From assembly GCA_015852425.1 (NCBI GenBank), contig JAAAIG010000276.1, positions 27,776-42,488 on the forward strand: a DNA stretch of 14,713 nt. Direction: 5' to 3'. Source of the DNA: Gryganskiella cystojenkinii. Taxonomy: Eukaryota; Mortierellomycota; Mortierellomycetes; Mortierellales; Mortierellaceae. Shown piece by piece: positions 1 to 8,412 of this stretch. The notes beneath the pieces were generated by a model. That model saw only the letters and a list, made by a program, of their open reading frames with translations. It had not been told where the DNA came from and ran no database searches. The translations under genes were made by a program, and so were the position numbers. How positions within the stretch are numbered: position 1 is the first letter of the stretch; the number at the start of each line of letters is the position of its first letter.

Positions 1-342
1 GTTCCTGTATCGCATACCTGTGGGTGCGACGAGTGGAGGAAGCAGATCGCCCAATAATCCGCGTCGATGAAGATCCTTGTTCTCGAACAGGTGTCGTCGA
101 CGGGAAGGAGGAATTGGACGGAGATACGATCGAAGGATATATATCTCGTTCTCATTATCCTCACGAGCAGACAAAGCGTCGACTTTACTCTTTATGTTGT
201 TGTTGTCGCTGTTGTGGCTGATCGCAATGTTGACGTTGGCTTGGTCCTGTAAATTCCCCTGACCGTTACATCCGCTGAACGAGAGTGCTGTCAGTGCAAG
301 GACAAAAGCCGAGAGCAACGTCGGCACCGTTGGAGACTTCAT
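1..342 (-). CDS. Secreted protein, 5' end only (runs off left edge)
   Basis: The minus strand is open from an ATG at 342-340 to the window edge (114 codons). Residues 1 to about 25 look like a classical signal peptide: MKS, then a hydrophobic stretch rich in Leu, Ala and Val (TLLSAFVLALTALSFSG), then a small-residue cleavage region. The rest is hydrophilic, with an Asn/Asp-rich part (SHNSDNNNN) followed by a basic part with Arg runs (SRRRH and LHRRG) and the stretch GLLGDLLPPLVAPTG. The dibasic sites could be Kex2-type processing sites. No domain is recognised. A possible intron donor, AG/GTATGCG, lies at about 17-15, so the last few codons may be intronic. The leader contains CAA-type repeats (about 415-437). 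The signal peptide is well supported; the function is unknown. Confidence 0.6.
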   Translation of the reverse strand, partial: MKSPTVPTLLSAFVLALTALSFSGCNGQGNLQDQANVNIAISHNSDNNNIKSKVDALSAREDNENEIYILRSYLRPIPPSRRRHLFENKDLHRRGLLGDLLPPLVAPTGMRYRN

Positions 343-2007
343 TCGTTTTGGATACTTTTTTGGTTTGATTTGTACGTGGTAGTAAAGTTGTGGTATCAGT
401 GTTTCGTGATATTTTTGTTGTTGTTATTGTTGTTGGTGTCAAGAAAAAAAAGTAAAGTTCACTTTTTGTGTCGCGAATCAAATAAGAATGGTGTTTTGAT
501 GAGGAGAGAAGAGAATCAGGGCTCAATCAAGAAACGCACAGGACAAGTGAGCAAAGATGGCGAATAGGGAATGTGAATGGAGAGAACGAATGAAGAAGTA
601 AAGAAATAAAAATATGAACGGCGCCATTCAAGTCCACAGGATAAAGAAAAGAAGAGAACATGTTCCCCTCTCTTCCCTCTCCATCCCTCCCATCCCACAC
701 AACAATTGGTCTCTGTTTCCAACTGCCGCTGCGCCATTTTATTTCGAGTCCATCTCCGGCGGTCTCACCACTATCGGTCATTTTCAATTTCGTTTTCTTC
801 CCATCCCGTCCCCTCTTGGACTCCTCCACGCGAGAGTCGTGTAAAAATAGGCAGAAAAAAAAGCCGTTGTACTTTTACAAGGGTACACAGTCCCCGAGGT
901 GGTTATCTAACAATGATCTCTTGCATGATGAGCCCTTCAGAACCAAAGCACTCGTGGACACCAATTTCTATTTTTTTGTGACTTGAGGTTATTTTTATTC
1001 CTCTTTGTGTTCACCTTGTGCTCGGTGATACCATTCTGCACACCCTGCCTTTGCGCCATTCGTGCTTGCCTTCGTCAGCAAGGCGGCGGACGCACGGAAC
1101 TTGAAAAATATGTCTTGGATAGTCGTCCCTCTATCACTTTTCTTTTTTGTTGCTTTTTATTGTGTAGCTGCCTCATTCGGCCGACAAAAGAACACACACA
1201 CGAGAATCCTTTTGTTTCATTTTTTACATTCCGTGTCTAGTACCTCAGTCAAAAAAAACCAGAGGACAAAATGAAGCGGTCGGACAAGTCCAAGGCTAAA
1301 TCCACATGGACAAGAGCCATGCGAATCTCTGGTGACCAAGATACAGTCACTTACCTTGGAAACACTGCATTAAAAAAAAGAGTCGTCGTTTATATGTGTC
1401 TCCACCAAGAACATGTCGCTGTCCTTTACTTTGTGTGCTCCACGCCTGCGAATGACAAAGAACAATGCTGTGGTGATCTGTTGGTAACCCGCGCTCACGC
1501 TGAATTGTCGACAAGTTGCTCAATGTTCTGGCAAGAGAAAGCGCATGTTATCGATGGTTGTCCATTACGATGGCTGTAGCATCGGTGGTGATCTCTTTTT
1601 CCCGTTGAATGGGGAGAAGGGCATACTAAAATGGCGCTGTGCTGCCAGGCTGCGTTTTTTATGCGTTGCTCAGAAGATCGTAGTTGTTTTTGTTTTCATC
1701 CGGGTTTATTGTGTGTGAGGAGAGTTGTGGCAATGTAAGCCGAGTTTTGCTGAGTTGGGTGGGTTGTGTGGTTGTTGGGCAAATGGCGGAAGCAAATTTT
1801 TGGTTGAGAAGTATACACGTTGAAAGGAGCAAAGGTGAGGATCCGGCTTGGCGCCATGAGAAAGAAATAAAAGATTGTTGTTGTTGCAGATGACTTGATA
1901 GGAGGGGCGGGTCGCATAAAAAGGACAAGGTCGTCGACCTAAAAAAGTGTCGCGGCGCATAAAAGTGTCAAAACAAAAAAAGGTTCATTCCGTCAATCGC
2001 GACGTCT
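343..2007. other. 1.66-kb intergenic region, no supported gene
   Basis: This stretch lies between the start of the secreted-protein gene and the stop of the Tra2-type gene, both on the minus strand. It should hold the promoter and leader of the former and the 3' UTR of the latter. It is rich in T, CT and poly-A tracts and in short TTG repeats. Several open frames of 70-108 codons exist, but they are low complexity, lack recognisable motifs and do not join by plausible splicing. The longest with a fair start context is 1271-1579 on the plus strand (102 aa, unrecognised). I saw no tRNA or rRNA. The one notable structure is a set of GCGCCATT copies, listed separately. Confidence 0.6.
621..1857. 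repeat. Dispersed GCGCCATT octamer cluster
   Basis: GCGCCATT occurs at 621-628, 731-738 and 1053-1060 on the plus strand and at 1630-1637 on the minus strand. A 7-of-8 copy (GCGCCATG) lies at 1851-1858. The copy at 731 and the one at 1630 (read on the minus strand) both continue as GCGCCATTTTA. For an 8-mer counted on both strands, about 0.04 copies are expected in 1.3 kb of random sequence. They may be transcription-factor sites; no function is shown. Confidence 0.45.
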
Positions 2008-4093
2008 TTAGTAACGATCGTATCTCTCATCGTAACGCGATGGTGGGCGACGATCATATCCACCACGGTCGTAGACAGGTCTGTCCTCGTAACCTGCACG
2101 GCCCATCTCGAAGGGGGCGGGTCTGTAATCACGAGGAGGACGATCGTCGTATCTGGGTCTGGCACCTCCCATCCATCTACAAAAAGAAAGAAAAAAGAGA
2201 GAGTAAGAAACGACAGGTTAGGTACCAATCCTCACCATGCCCATGTACCACATTATGCAAGCAACGACAAGCAACAAAGATGACGATAATAAAGAGCCCT
2301 GGCAAGGTACCAAGTGCAAACGGGGCAATTAACAGCAACTGACAACATCATTTTCGATAAATGTTATCAGTGCCTTTTTCAAGCCCCATCGCCATTGACA
2401 GATTGTTTTGGAATCCCTACCTATCGTAGCCATAGTCTCGATCATACCTGTCGTAGGGACCAGGGCGGCCATAGTCTCCACGCATGGGGGGCGCTCCTCT
2501 GTAATCTCTTGGGTCAGGTCCACGGGGATCGTAGCGAGGCTCGAACCGGTCAACACGGCGATCAGCTTTTTGTTGAAGAGTGAAGTAGACATAGGAGCAT
2601 AAAACAAACGAAAGAAAAAGAATGAAAGAAAAAAGAACGAAAGACAACGCTGAAAGTTAGCCATGTGTCTTGGATCCAGGCGAGAACTCTTTTGGAGTTT
2701 CGCCAATGTGCTGCATCGAAAGCGATACCATATGGGTAATAAGGCATACCAGGTCCTCTTTCACGCTTGGGTGGACCGCGATATTGACCAGGAGTAGGAG
2801 TTCTAGCACGGCCACGTCTGGCCTATGTGATTGTAAAAAAGTTATAATGCGGGTAAGCGAACTGGTGGGGTAATCTGATGCGGCAAAATAAAAACCAAAA
2901 CAAGGAGAGAGAGAAATGAAAGGCAAAGTCGTAGAAAAGTAAAAAAAAAAAAAAAACCCCCTACCATGCTAACAGACATAGCACGTCCGTGAAGTTCGAA
3001 AGCGTTCAAAACCGACATGGCAGCGTCGGCATCCTCGGCGCGAACCATGGTCACGAAAGCAAAACCACGAGACTCGCGGGTGTGAGGGTCGTACATGATC
3101 TGGACCTTCTCAACCTATGAAGGACGGCAATAGAAAAAGTCAAGAGGAAAAGACGTGATTAGATTCCTTCTTGTTTGGGTTTTCTTGGAACGAGTTGAGT
3201 GAGTAAGAGTGAGAGTGCGAGAGACAAGTAGCATGCCACTCGCTATATAGTCGTGTGTTGTTAGAAGGAGATGACATATAATAAGTGGGTAGTGCTGTGC
3301 AGCCTAGCATGAAACTGCCTTGCGGTGAAATCGAAAAAGGGGGTGAAAAGAGGAGGCGCTGTTGCTGTTTTGTGGTTGTTGTTTGTCGGCAATGCCACTG
3401 GCTGTGGATTCGATGCTATTGCGTATTCGATTCGATGCTATTGCGTATTCCCTTCCCAGTCGAGAGTCGGGTTGGTACGAGCTGGGGTTTAGAGTCGGTT
3501 CTTCATACCTTGCCGTATTTGCCAAAGAGATCCTCGAGGTCGGCGACGTCGGTCTTCATCGAGAGACCGTTGACAAAGAGGTTGTTTCCAGGATTGACAC
3601 TCTCGTCGGTCTCAGCGGCGGCGCTGTTGCTGTTATTATTTGTTGAATAGCATGTAAAAAAGAGTTTGATTGGCGTCAGGCTTTTTTTGAGATTCGAAGG
3701 TGCAGGGACAAAGTTGTTTTGATCGAGCGTGGAGATCAGATCTGAGGGTATGTCCCCAACATGATGCATCCAATTATCCACCATTGGTGATTAATCAAGT
3801 CTTGAGATGCTCAATATTGGAACCAACGTGATAAGCTCGTTCTATCCTGCTTATCGTTTTCACCTGTTCAGGGTGGAGGAGCAATGATGGGACACGTCAT
3901 TGCGCACAGAGTGCGTGTGCGTAGTCTGTGTGTTTGTCCATCCATGTCAATTTGCAACAAAAGGACTAACGTACCTAGCACGGGCAGGCGAGCGGCTTCT
4001 GGGACGAGGGGAACGCGATCTTGAGCTGGAGGGGCTCTTGGCACGGCTACGGTGCTCGGACTTTGATGTTGCGCTGTAATCCTGTTCGCTCAT
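2008..4093 (-). CDS. tra2: Tra2-type SR splicing factor (RS region + RRM)
   Basis: Minus-strand six-exon gene: 4093-3975, 3629-3509, 3114-2965, 2822-2750, 2565-2421 and 2176-2008 (777 nt, 258 aa). All introns are GT-AG and all phases match. The start is the ATG at 4093. Residues 12-38 are an RS region (SRSRSPRPRSRSP). Residues 55-130 are an RRM with RNP2 LFVNGL (57-62) and RNP1 RGFAFVTM (96-103). The next linker, RARTPTPGQYRG (135-146), matches the TPTPG-x-Y-x-G linker typical of transformer-2 proteins. The tail (155-258) is rich in Arg, Asp, Tyr, Pro and Gly. By family, it is a nuclear protein binding GA-rich exonic enhancers to promote splice-site choice. Introns are long for this window (345, 394, 142, 184 and 244 nt). 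Exon 5 has alternative in-frame sites: an acceptor giving start 2649, and a donor giving end 2448. The family call is firm; exon 5 borders and the exon 2 acceptor are less sure. Confidence 0.88.
2941..2956. repeat. 16-nt A tract in Tra2 intron 3
   Basis: Sixteen A residues on the plus strand are followed by five C. On the transcribed minus strand this reads donor GTAGGGGG followed directly by a U16 run. U-rich sequence just downstream of a weak donor is where TIA1-type proteins bind in other eukaryotes. Here it may simply be a homopolymer. Confidence 0.7.
3355..3369 (-). repeat. Intronic copy of the exon 2 acceptor sequence
   Basis: On the minus strand these 15 nt (AACAGCAACAGCGCC) are identical to 3634-3620, which span the proposed 3' splice site and first codons of exon 2 of the Tra2-type gene. 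The second copy lies within intron 2. If used as an acceptor after exon 1 it would read SNSASSF and reach a stop about 30 codons on. It may be a decoy or poison-exon acceptor, or a chance CAG/CAA-like repeat. Confidence 0.5.
3407..3450. repeat. Perfect 22-bp tandem duplication in Tra2 intron 2
   Basis: A 22-bp unit beginning GATTCGATGC and ending GCGTATTC occupies 3407-3428 and is repeated exactly at 3429-3450. It lies inside intron 2 of the Tra2-type gene, close to its 5' splice site at 3508. It looks like a recent slippage duplication and may vary in copy number between strains. Confidence 0.9.
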
Positions 4094-4443
4094 TCTTTTT
4101 TTTTAGGAGGGGAATGTGAATGTGAAGAGAAAGAAAGGATGGGATGAAAAGGATGGATGAAAAGAAAAAGAAAAAAAAAAGACCTCAAACACTCACAACA
4201 AAAAGGCAAAGCACCCCTTCTTGTGGTGTGTGGAGCTGTTTGTAGTGTGCTCTGGCCAGAAAAAATTGCTCACGTGAGGAGGTATCATTTGCTTTACCCC
4301 TTAAACAAACTCGGCAGTCACAACTCGTAAACACAAGGAACCTGTGTACAACCTCTTACATTCCATTCACATTCGCATTTGTCACTTTCGTCCGTTTCTT
4401 CGTCCGTCCATCCCGTCCACTCTTCATCACACATAACAACACC
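4094..4443. promoter_or_regulatory. Divergent promoter, Tra2-type gene / mL40
   Basis: These 350 bp separate two start codons pointing away from each other, so they hold both 5' leaders and both promoters. The Tra2-side leader is a long A/G-rich tract (about 4100-4190). The mL40-side leader is pyrimidine- and A-rich just before the ATG. No clear TATA box is visible. The palindromic octamer TCACGTGA lies at 4270-4277. Confidence 0.6.
4270..4277. promoter_or_regulatory. TCACGTGA E-box (bHLH site)
   Basis: A perfect palindrome containing the CACGTG core recognised by bHLH factors such as Cbf1, Pho4 and TFEB-like proteins. It lies 167 bp upstream of the mL40 start and 177 bp upstream of the Tra2-type start. 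Cbf1-type sites are known upstream of respiration and ribosomal genes in some fungi, which would suit mL40. The site is seen; its use is inferred. Confidence 0.45.
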
Positions 4444-4902
4444 ATGTCCAGTCCATTCCTTCGTACGACAGTCATCTCGGCCTCTCGTACACTCATGCGT
4501 GCTGGCGCACGTCCCGCCGGTATGAAGAAGGGCGGCGGTACCTCTCTCAACGGTGACGCCCGCAACGATCTTATCAAGAAGGTTCTCTTTGATGCCCCTA
4601 CTCGCCCTCCAGTCCGTTTGACAGCCGAGGATATGACCCGTCATGAGACCATCGAACGTGCCTGGAAATTGGTCCGTCAACAACGTAAACAAGAACAGAC
4701 AGAGTCTTTGGCAAGGAAATTCGAGTCGATGCGCAAGGCCAATGCCGAGTTGGAGGCCACGAGTCCATTGTTGTTCAAGCACTCTCAAACAAAGGAAAGA
4801 AACTCTGTTTTCCCTCGTCAGCTCAGGACCTTGACCGATACCCCACCAAAGCAGATCTGGAACTATCGGGAAGCTGCCGCCGCTGCCACTTCCAAGGCAT
4901 AA
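4444..4902 (+). CDS. mrpl40: Mitochondrial ribosomal protein mL40 (MRPL28/L40 family)
   Basis: Intronless 152-aa protein. The N-terminus (1-32: Arg, Ser and Ala rich, no acidic residues) looks like a mitochondrial targeting presequence. Residues 70-105 form a charged helix (ERAWKLVRQQRKQEQ... MRKANAEL). They are followed by SPLLFKHS, a VFP motif and TPPKQIWNY near the C-terminus. This order (W and QQ in a basic helix, an EL-x-SP motif, FP, then YTPP-like) parallels human MRPL40 and the fungal MRP-L28 family, as recalled. By family it is a structural protein of the large mitoribosomal subunit. The first ATG is used, with upstream context AACACC. It is convergent with the PLA2 gene downstream and divergent from the Tra2-type gene upstream. 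The main doubt is that short ribosomal proteins diverge quickly. Confidence 0.82.
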   Translation: MSSPFLRTTVISASRTLMRAGARPAGMKKGGGTSLNGDARNDLIKKVLFDAPTRPPVRLTAEDMTRHETIERAWKLVRQQRKQEQTESLARKFESMRKANAELEATSPLLFKHSQTKERNSVFPRQLRTLTDTPPKQIWNYREAAAAATSKA

Positions 4903-5223
4903 TACACCCCACGTTCCACGATCTTTCAGGAACCAACCAACTGACGGATCGGCGAGGATCGATAGAGAAAAAGGAAGGAAACATCACACATCTCCCCGTA
5001 ACGCATCGGATCGAAACACAATATTAAACTCACTGTACACCATCGTTCAATTTACCCCGGAATATCAACTGGAAGGAACTCTTTTTGAAAAAAAAACCTG
5101 TTGACACTGCTCTTCGGCTCGGAATGGCATGGGAGCAACAAAGACGGGACGCTGTCTATATCATTGAGCAAAGCTTTCTTTATGGCTTTATGGCTGCATT
5201 TGCTATTAGTCGCAAAGGGAGGT
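4903..5223. other. Convergent 3' spacer, mL40 / PLA2
   Basis: These 321 bp lie between the mL40 stop and the PLA2 stop and should contain both 3' UTRs. No canonical AATAAA is present on the plus strand; AATATTAAA near 5020 may serve mL40. On the minus strand, CATAAAGCCATAAAG soon after the PLA2 stop (about 5180-5195) could act as its poly(A) region. I see no coding signal here. Confidence 0.5.
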
Positions 5224-8200
5224 CTATTTTTTGGGTGGCGATGCTGACGTTGTCGCTGGTTCTTGCCTCTTAGCTGCGGCTGATGTCGCCGATGTTGAAG
5301 AGGAGGGTGAAAATGCATGTTTACGATTGCTCCTCTTCTGTTGCTTCTCTCGCTCTAAGCGAGCATGCTTTTTCTGTATCCAGGTCTCCTTGAGGACTCG
5401 ACGGACATCTTCCAGTCCTTTGTTAAAATTCCTCTCGCCTAGTCCGGCCAACAGTTCGACTTGATCTTCCTTAATCTCAAAGTTGAACGTTGAGCAGAAT
5501 GCATCCGTGCCCGGGTTGAAGTCCTCTCTATACTCAAGATTGGGGATCAGGGGGAAATAGATCAAAGTGATAGGGTGCATGTCTGCCGCATCTTGGGAAG
5601 TGGTGGTCGACTTCTTGGGGTCAGGTCGAGAAGGCGTCGAGGACTTGTCTGTGTTATCAGGCAGATTTATGTGATCAGCTTCACGGTCATCTGCCACAAT
5701 ACCGTGAAAAATTTCCACATGCTTCATCTTGCGTGGAGGCCCTCCTTCTTGTTTGGCCAATTGATCTGCCCTTGTTTTCGAGATTGGGGGCCAGCGCTCG
5801 ATACCCCTTCGCTTGACATACTCGTCTATTTGTTCAACACATCATCGTTAATTTAGAGGAACATATAGCTTCTGCTCCGAGCGCCACCAAATCCGACAAC
5901 AATCAGCCATTGCAACATACCAGTCTTCTCAAACCAAGGTACACTCTCGATATCGGCACTGCTGTCAAAAGCCAGGATAACATCAATGTTTCGTCCGGGT
6001 CGCAGCAACGGGTAGAGAGGCAGGTTGTTGTCCATGCCTGCATCGTTCAAGTAGATGTTTTTACGCTGAGAGAAGAGCTCAGCCTCTGGTTCAGGGTTGG
6101 GCAGCTTGTAGATCGGGTTTGGAAAACAGGATGGTGAAAGGGGATGAATTTTTTGCATACCCTCGATGTACTATCAAACAGACGGGGACAACATGTCAGT
6201 AGGCCGTTTCAAAGAGCTGATTGCAGTCAACAAGACATGCCTTAGGCGACTGATCATACCTCTTTGATATACGAATCCATCGAGTCCGACATAGCCTTGT
6301 TGAGGAGTGGTCGCACCTCCTTGTAGTAGTCCGCCAAGGTCGCAGTAAAAGCGGATCCAAATGTCCCCAAGAGGATAGCCAAGTTTGTCTCCGGTACCCT
6401 CTCCACGCTTTTGCCCTCGACAAAACGTCGTCCAAACGCCCATGTTGGAATCCAAGCTAAGTTGTTTACGGAACGGATAAAATGAGAAAAGAGACTATTA
6501 GGTGGGTGTCGGATCAAATTATTGGAGTCCAAAGAATAAAAGAATAAAACCGATGCTGTCGAGCGATCTCTGGCTCTATACCTGAGGTCTCCTCGCTGCC
6601 AAATTCATATGGCGTCATCTCGAACCATTGATAGTAATGAGTGTCGTCATCCTCTTCTCCGAGGTTATCGTCGACGACGATTTCGCCCTCCACTTTAGCT
6701 TCTGGTGAGGTTCCCGGAAGAACGTGGGAGACCGCAGTGTAGATGGGCAGAGGTTGATCACCATAGTTGGTCCATCGACTTTGTTGGGAAAGCTTGAAAT
6801 CCAGAGGATCGACCCATTCGCCATTGTCGCCATCTCGTTCGCGATGGATCAGTAACCGTGAGGCAAGAACGGTTCCAAAGGCGTCCACGAGAGTCAAGAC
6901 TCGATTCTTGCTGTACTTTTGAACTACACCCTCGAGAATGAGCTGTGCCGCTCCAGGATTGGTCAACATTGTGTCGATAAAGGACGGATAATGGGCGATC
7001 GGCGTATTCAGCGACTGTTTAAAGTGCTCCATGGTTTTGGTGAAGGACCGTTGACCGAGAGTGAGGTACTGAGCGATCATCCAGCAACTCCCTGAGACTC
7101 CTGCCATGTACATGGTGCAGTCGAACAGACCAGATTTCTTCGCCGCCGTCATGTAGCCCAGGGACGAGACCATTGCCCGGTAACCACCGCCGCTGTAGAG
7201 CGAAGAGTCAAAGTTCGGACATCGCACACTGTTAGCCGATCTGCGTAGAGTATGCAACAGCAAAAGATGTAATATAAGAGTTGAAATATAGATACCTTCC
7301 AGCCAGCGCCACGACTGGAATGTCGCTTTCGTGCACATCTGACTCCTTGACGCCGATAAATTTTGCAAATGCCTTTTTCATCTTTTTCCTTCGTGCAGTT
7401 TGGAAAGCAACTTCCTGAGAGCAGAGATCGTTTCCAGTTCTATGGTAAGATGATGACATTATATATAAAATGCAATAAGTTCTTTGCGCTCTATCCTTTC
7501 AGATTTCCCCCTCCTCTTTGTCAACTTATCGGGAGCCTCACCTCACAGAGGCGTCGAGTTGGATCTCTGGGTTCTTGTTGCTGTCAGACATGTTGGCGAC
7601 AATGGACTGGTAGAGCGAACCGTCTCCGAGTTGTAGTTCCTTGCGGATGGTATCAACGGCTTGGAAATAATCAGCCAACGTGGGGACACGACCCTTGATC
7701 TCTTCCCCAATTTTTTCGCCCAGAGTGTGAACCTTGTCCATGATGTCGTCTATGGATAGATCGGGCATCTTGGGAATAGGTATCGAGGGTAGCGGACCCG
7801 GAAGCTTAATTTTTTCACCCTCTGTCGGATCTGCTCCATCATCTTTTGAATCGGTTCCTTTACTTCCTGAAGGTGGTGGTTGCTGTGGATCGGCCTTGAG
7901 CTCCAGAACGGGTGGCTTTGGGTGCTTGGGATCTTCACAAGCCGCAGGCTTTGTTTTGCTTGGCAGCAGAATAGCTGAACATACACTCAAAAGGACAACC
8001 GCAGACGATTTCAAGTCTGACCATCTCGACTCTAACAAGAGGGAAGAAAAGATCAACGGGTTAGCCAATACACTCTGGCAAACAATAATTATGCACCATT
8101 TTTCTTTTGGTTTAGATAAGCAATTATGCATGTTGGATCACGAAAATTACCGTCTAGAGGCGGTGGTTTGGGTCCGTTGCCAGTGTCCGTGTTGCGCTTA

Positions 8201-8412
8201 TTGGATGAAGATGAAGAAGATGAAGATGAAGATGAAGAAGAAGAAAAGCAGTGCCGGTGTTCATATTCTTTTGCGGGAGGAAGGAGAAGTGGACGCCAAG
8301 GACCTAGAGCCGGCGTCCAGAGCAAGGTTCGGGCACGATAGGGACCCAGACGCCAATGAGACGCGGTGGAGGAGGTGGGACGATGGACCCTGCTCAGAAG
8401 AAAGGGTGCCAT
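5224..8412 (-). CDS. Cytosolic-type phospholipase A2 (PLAc domain), likely mitochondrial
   Basis: Minus-strand seven-exon gene: 8412-8151, 8031-7542, 7439-7296, 7192-6582, 6456-6260, 6170-5921 and 5825-5224 (2556 nt, 851 aa). All introns are GT-AG with matching phases. The catalytic domain (about 255-790) has the glycine-rich oxyanion motif GSGGGYRAM (298-306, including the conserved Arg304). It has the nucleophile elbow GVSGS with Ser332, and NDAG with the likely catalytic Asp611, followed by RPGRNIDVILAFD. Late motifs IYFPLIPN and FCSTFNF also match the group IV PLA2 / lysophospholipase family, which hydrolyses fatty acyl esters of phospholipids. No C2 domain is visible. Instead the N-terminus is Arg-rich without early acidic residues, carries 14 serines (57-70) and a short hydrophobic segment (about 97-110), consistent with mitochondrial import and membrane anchoring. 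The C-terminal 50 residues are basic and Ser/Ala-rich. The family call is firm; localisation is inferred. Confidence 0.92.
8204..8248. repeat. GAA/GAT trinucleotide repeat coding poly-Ser in PLA2
   Basis: An imperfect (GATGAA)n/(GAA)n tract on the plus strand. On the coding minus strand it is a TCT/TCA/TCC run giving 14 consecutive serines (residues 57-70 of the PLA2). It is slippage-prone and probably variable in length. It also creates an artificial acidic Asp/Glu run on the plus strand. Confidence 0.9.

Noticed and set aside
660..1240. Plus-strand frames of 76-108 codons in the left spacer
   Set aside because: They overlap one another in different frames, are Phe/Ser/Pro-rich translations of CT-rich DNA, and one begins with a non-ATG codon.
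1310..1375. On the minus strand, an acceptor-like TTTAATGCAG followed 10 nt later by a perfect GTAAGT donor, suggesting a microexon
   Set aside because: No coding exons could be found on either side to connect to it, so chance is more likely.
1271..1579. Plus-strand 102-codon frame starting MKRSDKSKAKS with a fair start context
   Set aside because: No recognisable domain, Cys/His/Trp scattered without pattern, no splice partners, and within a low-complexity spacer. Of several spacer frames this is the best, but it is not convincing.
3630..3974. Box C/D snoRNA hosted in Tra2 intron 1
   Set aside because: No RTGATGA C box paired with a CTGA D box and terminal stem was seen on the transcribed strand.
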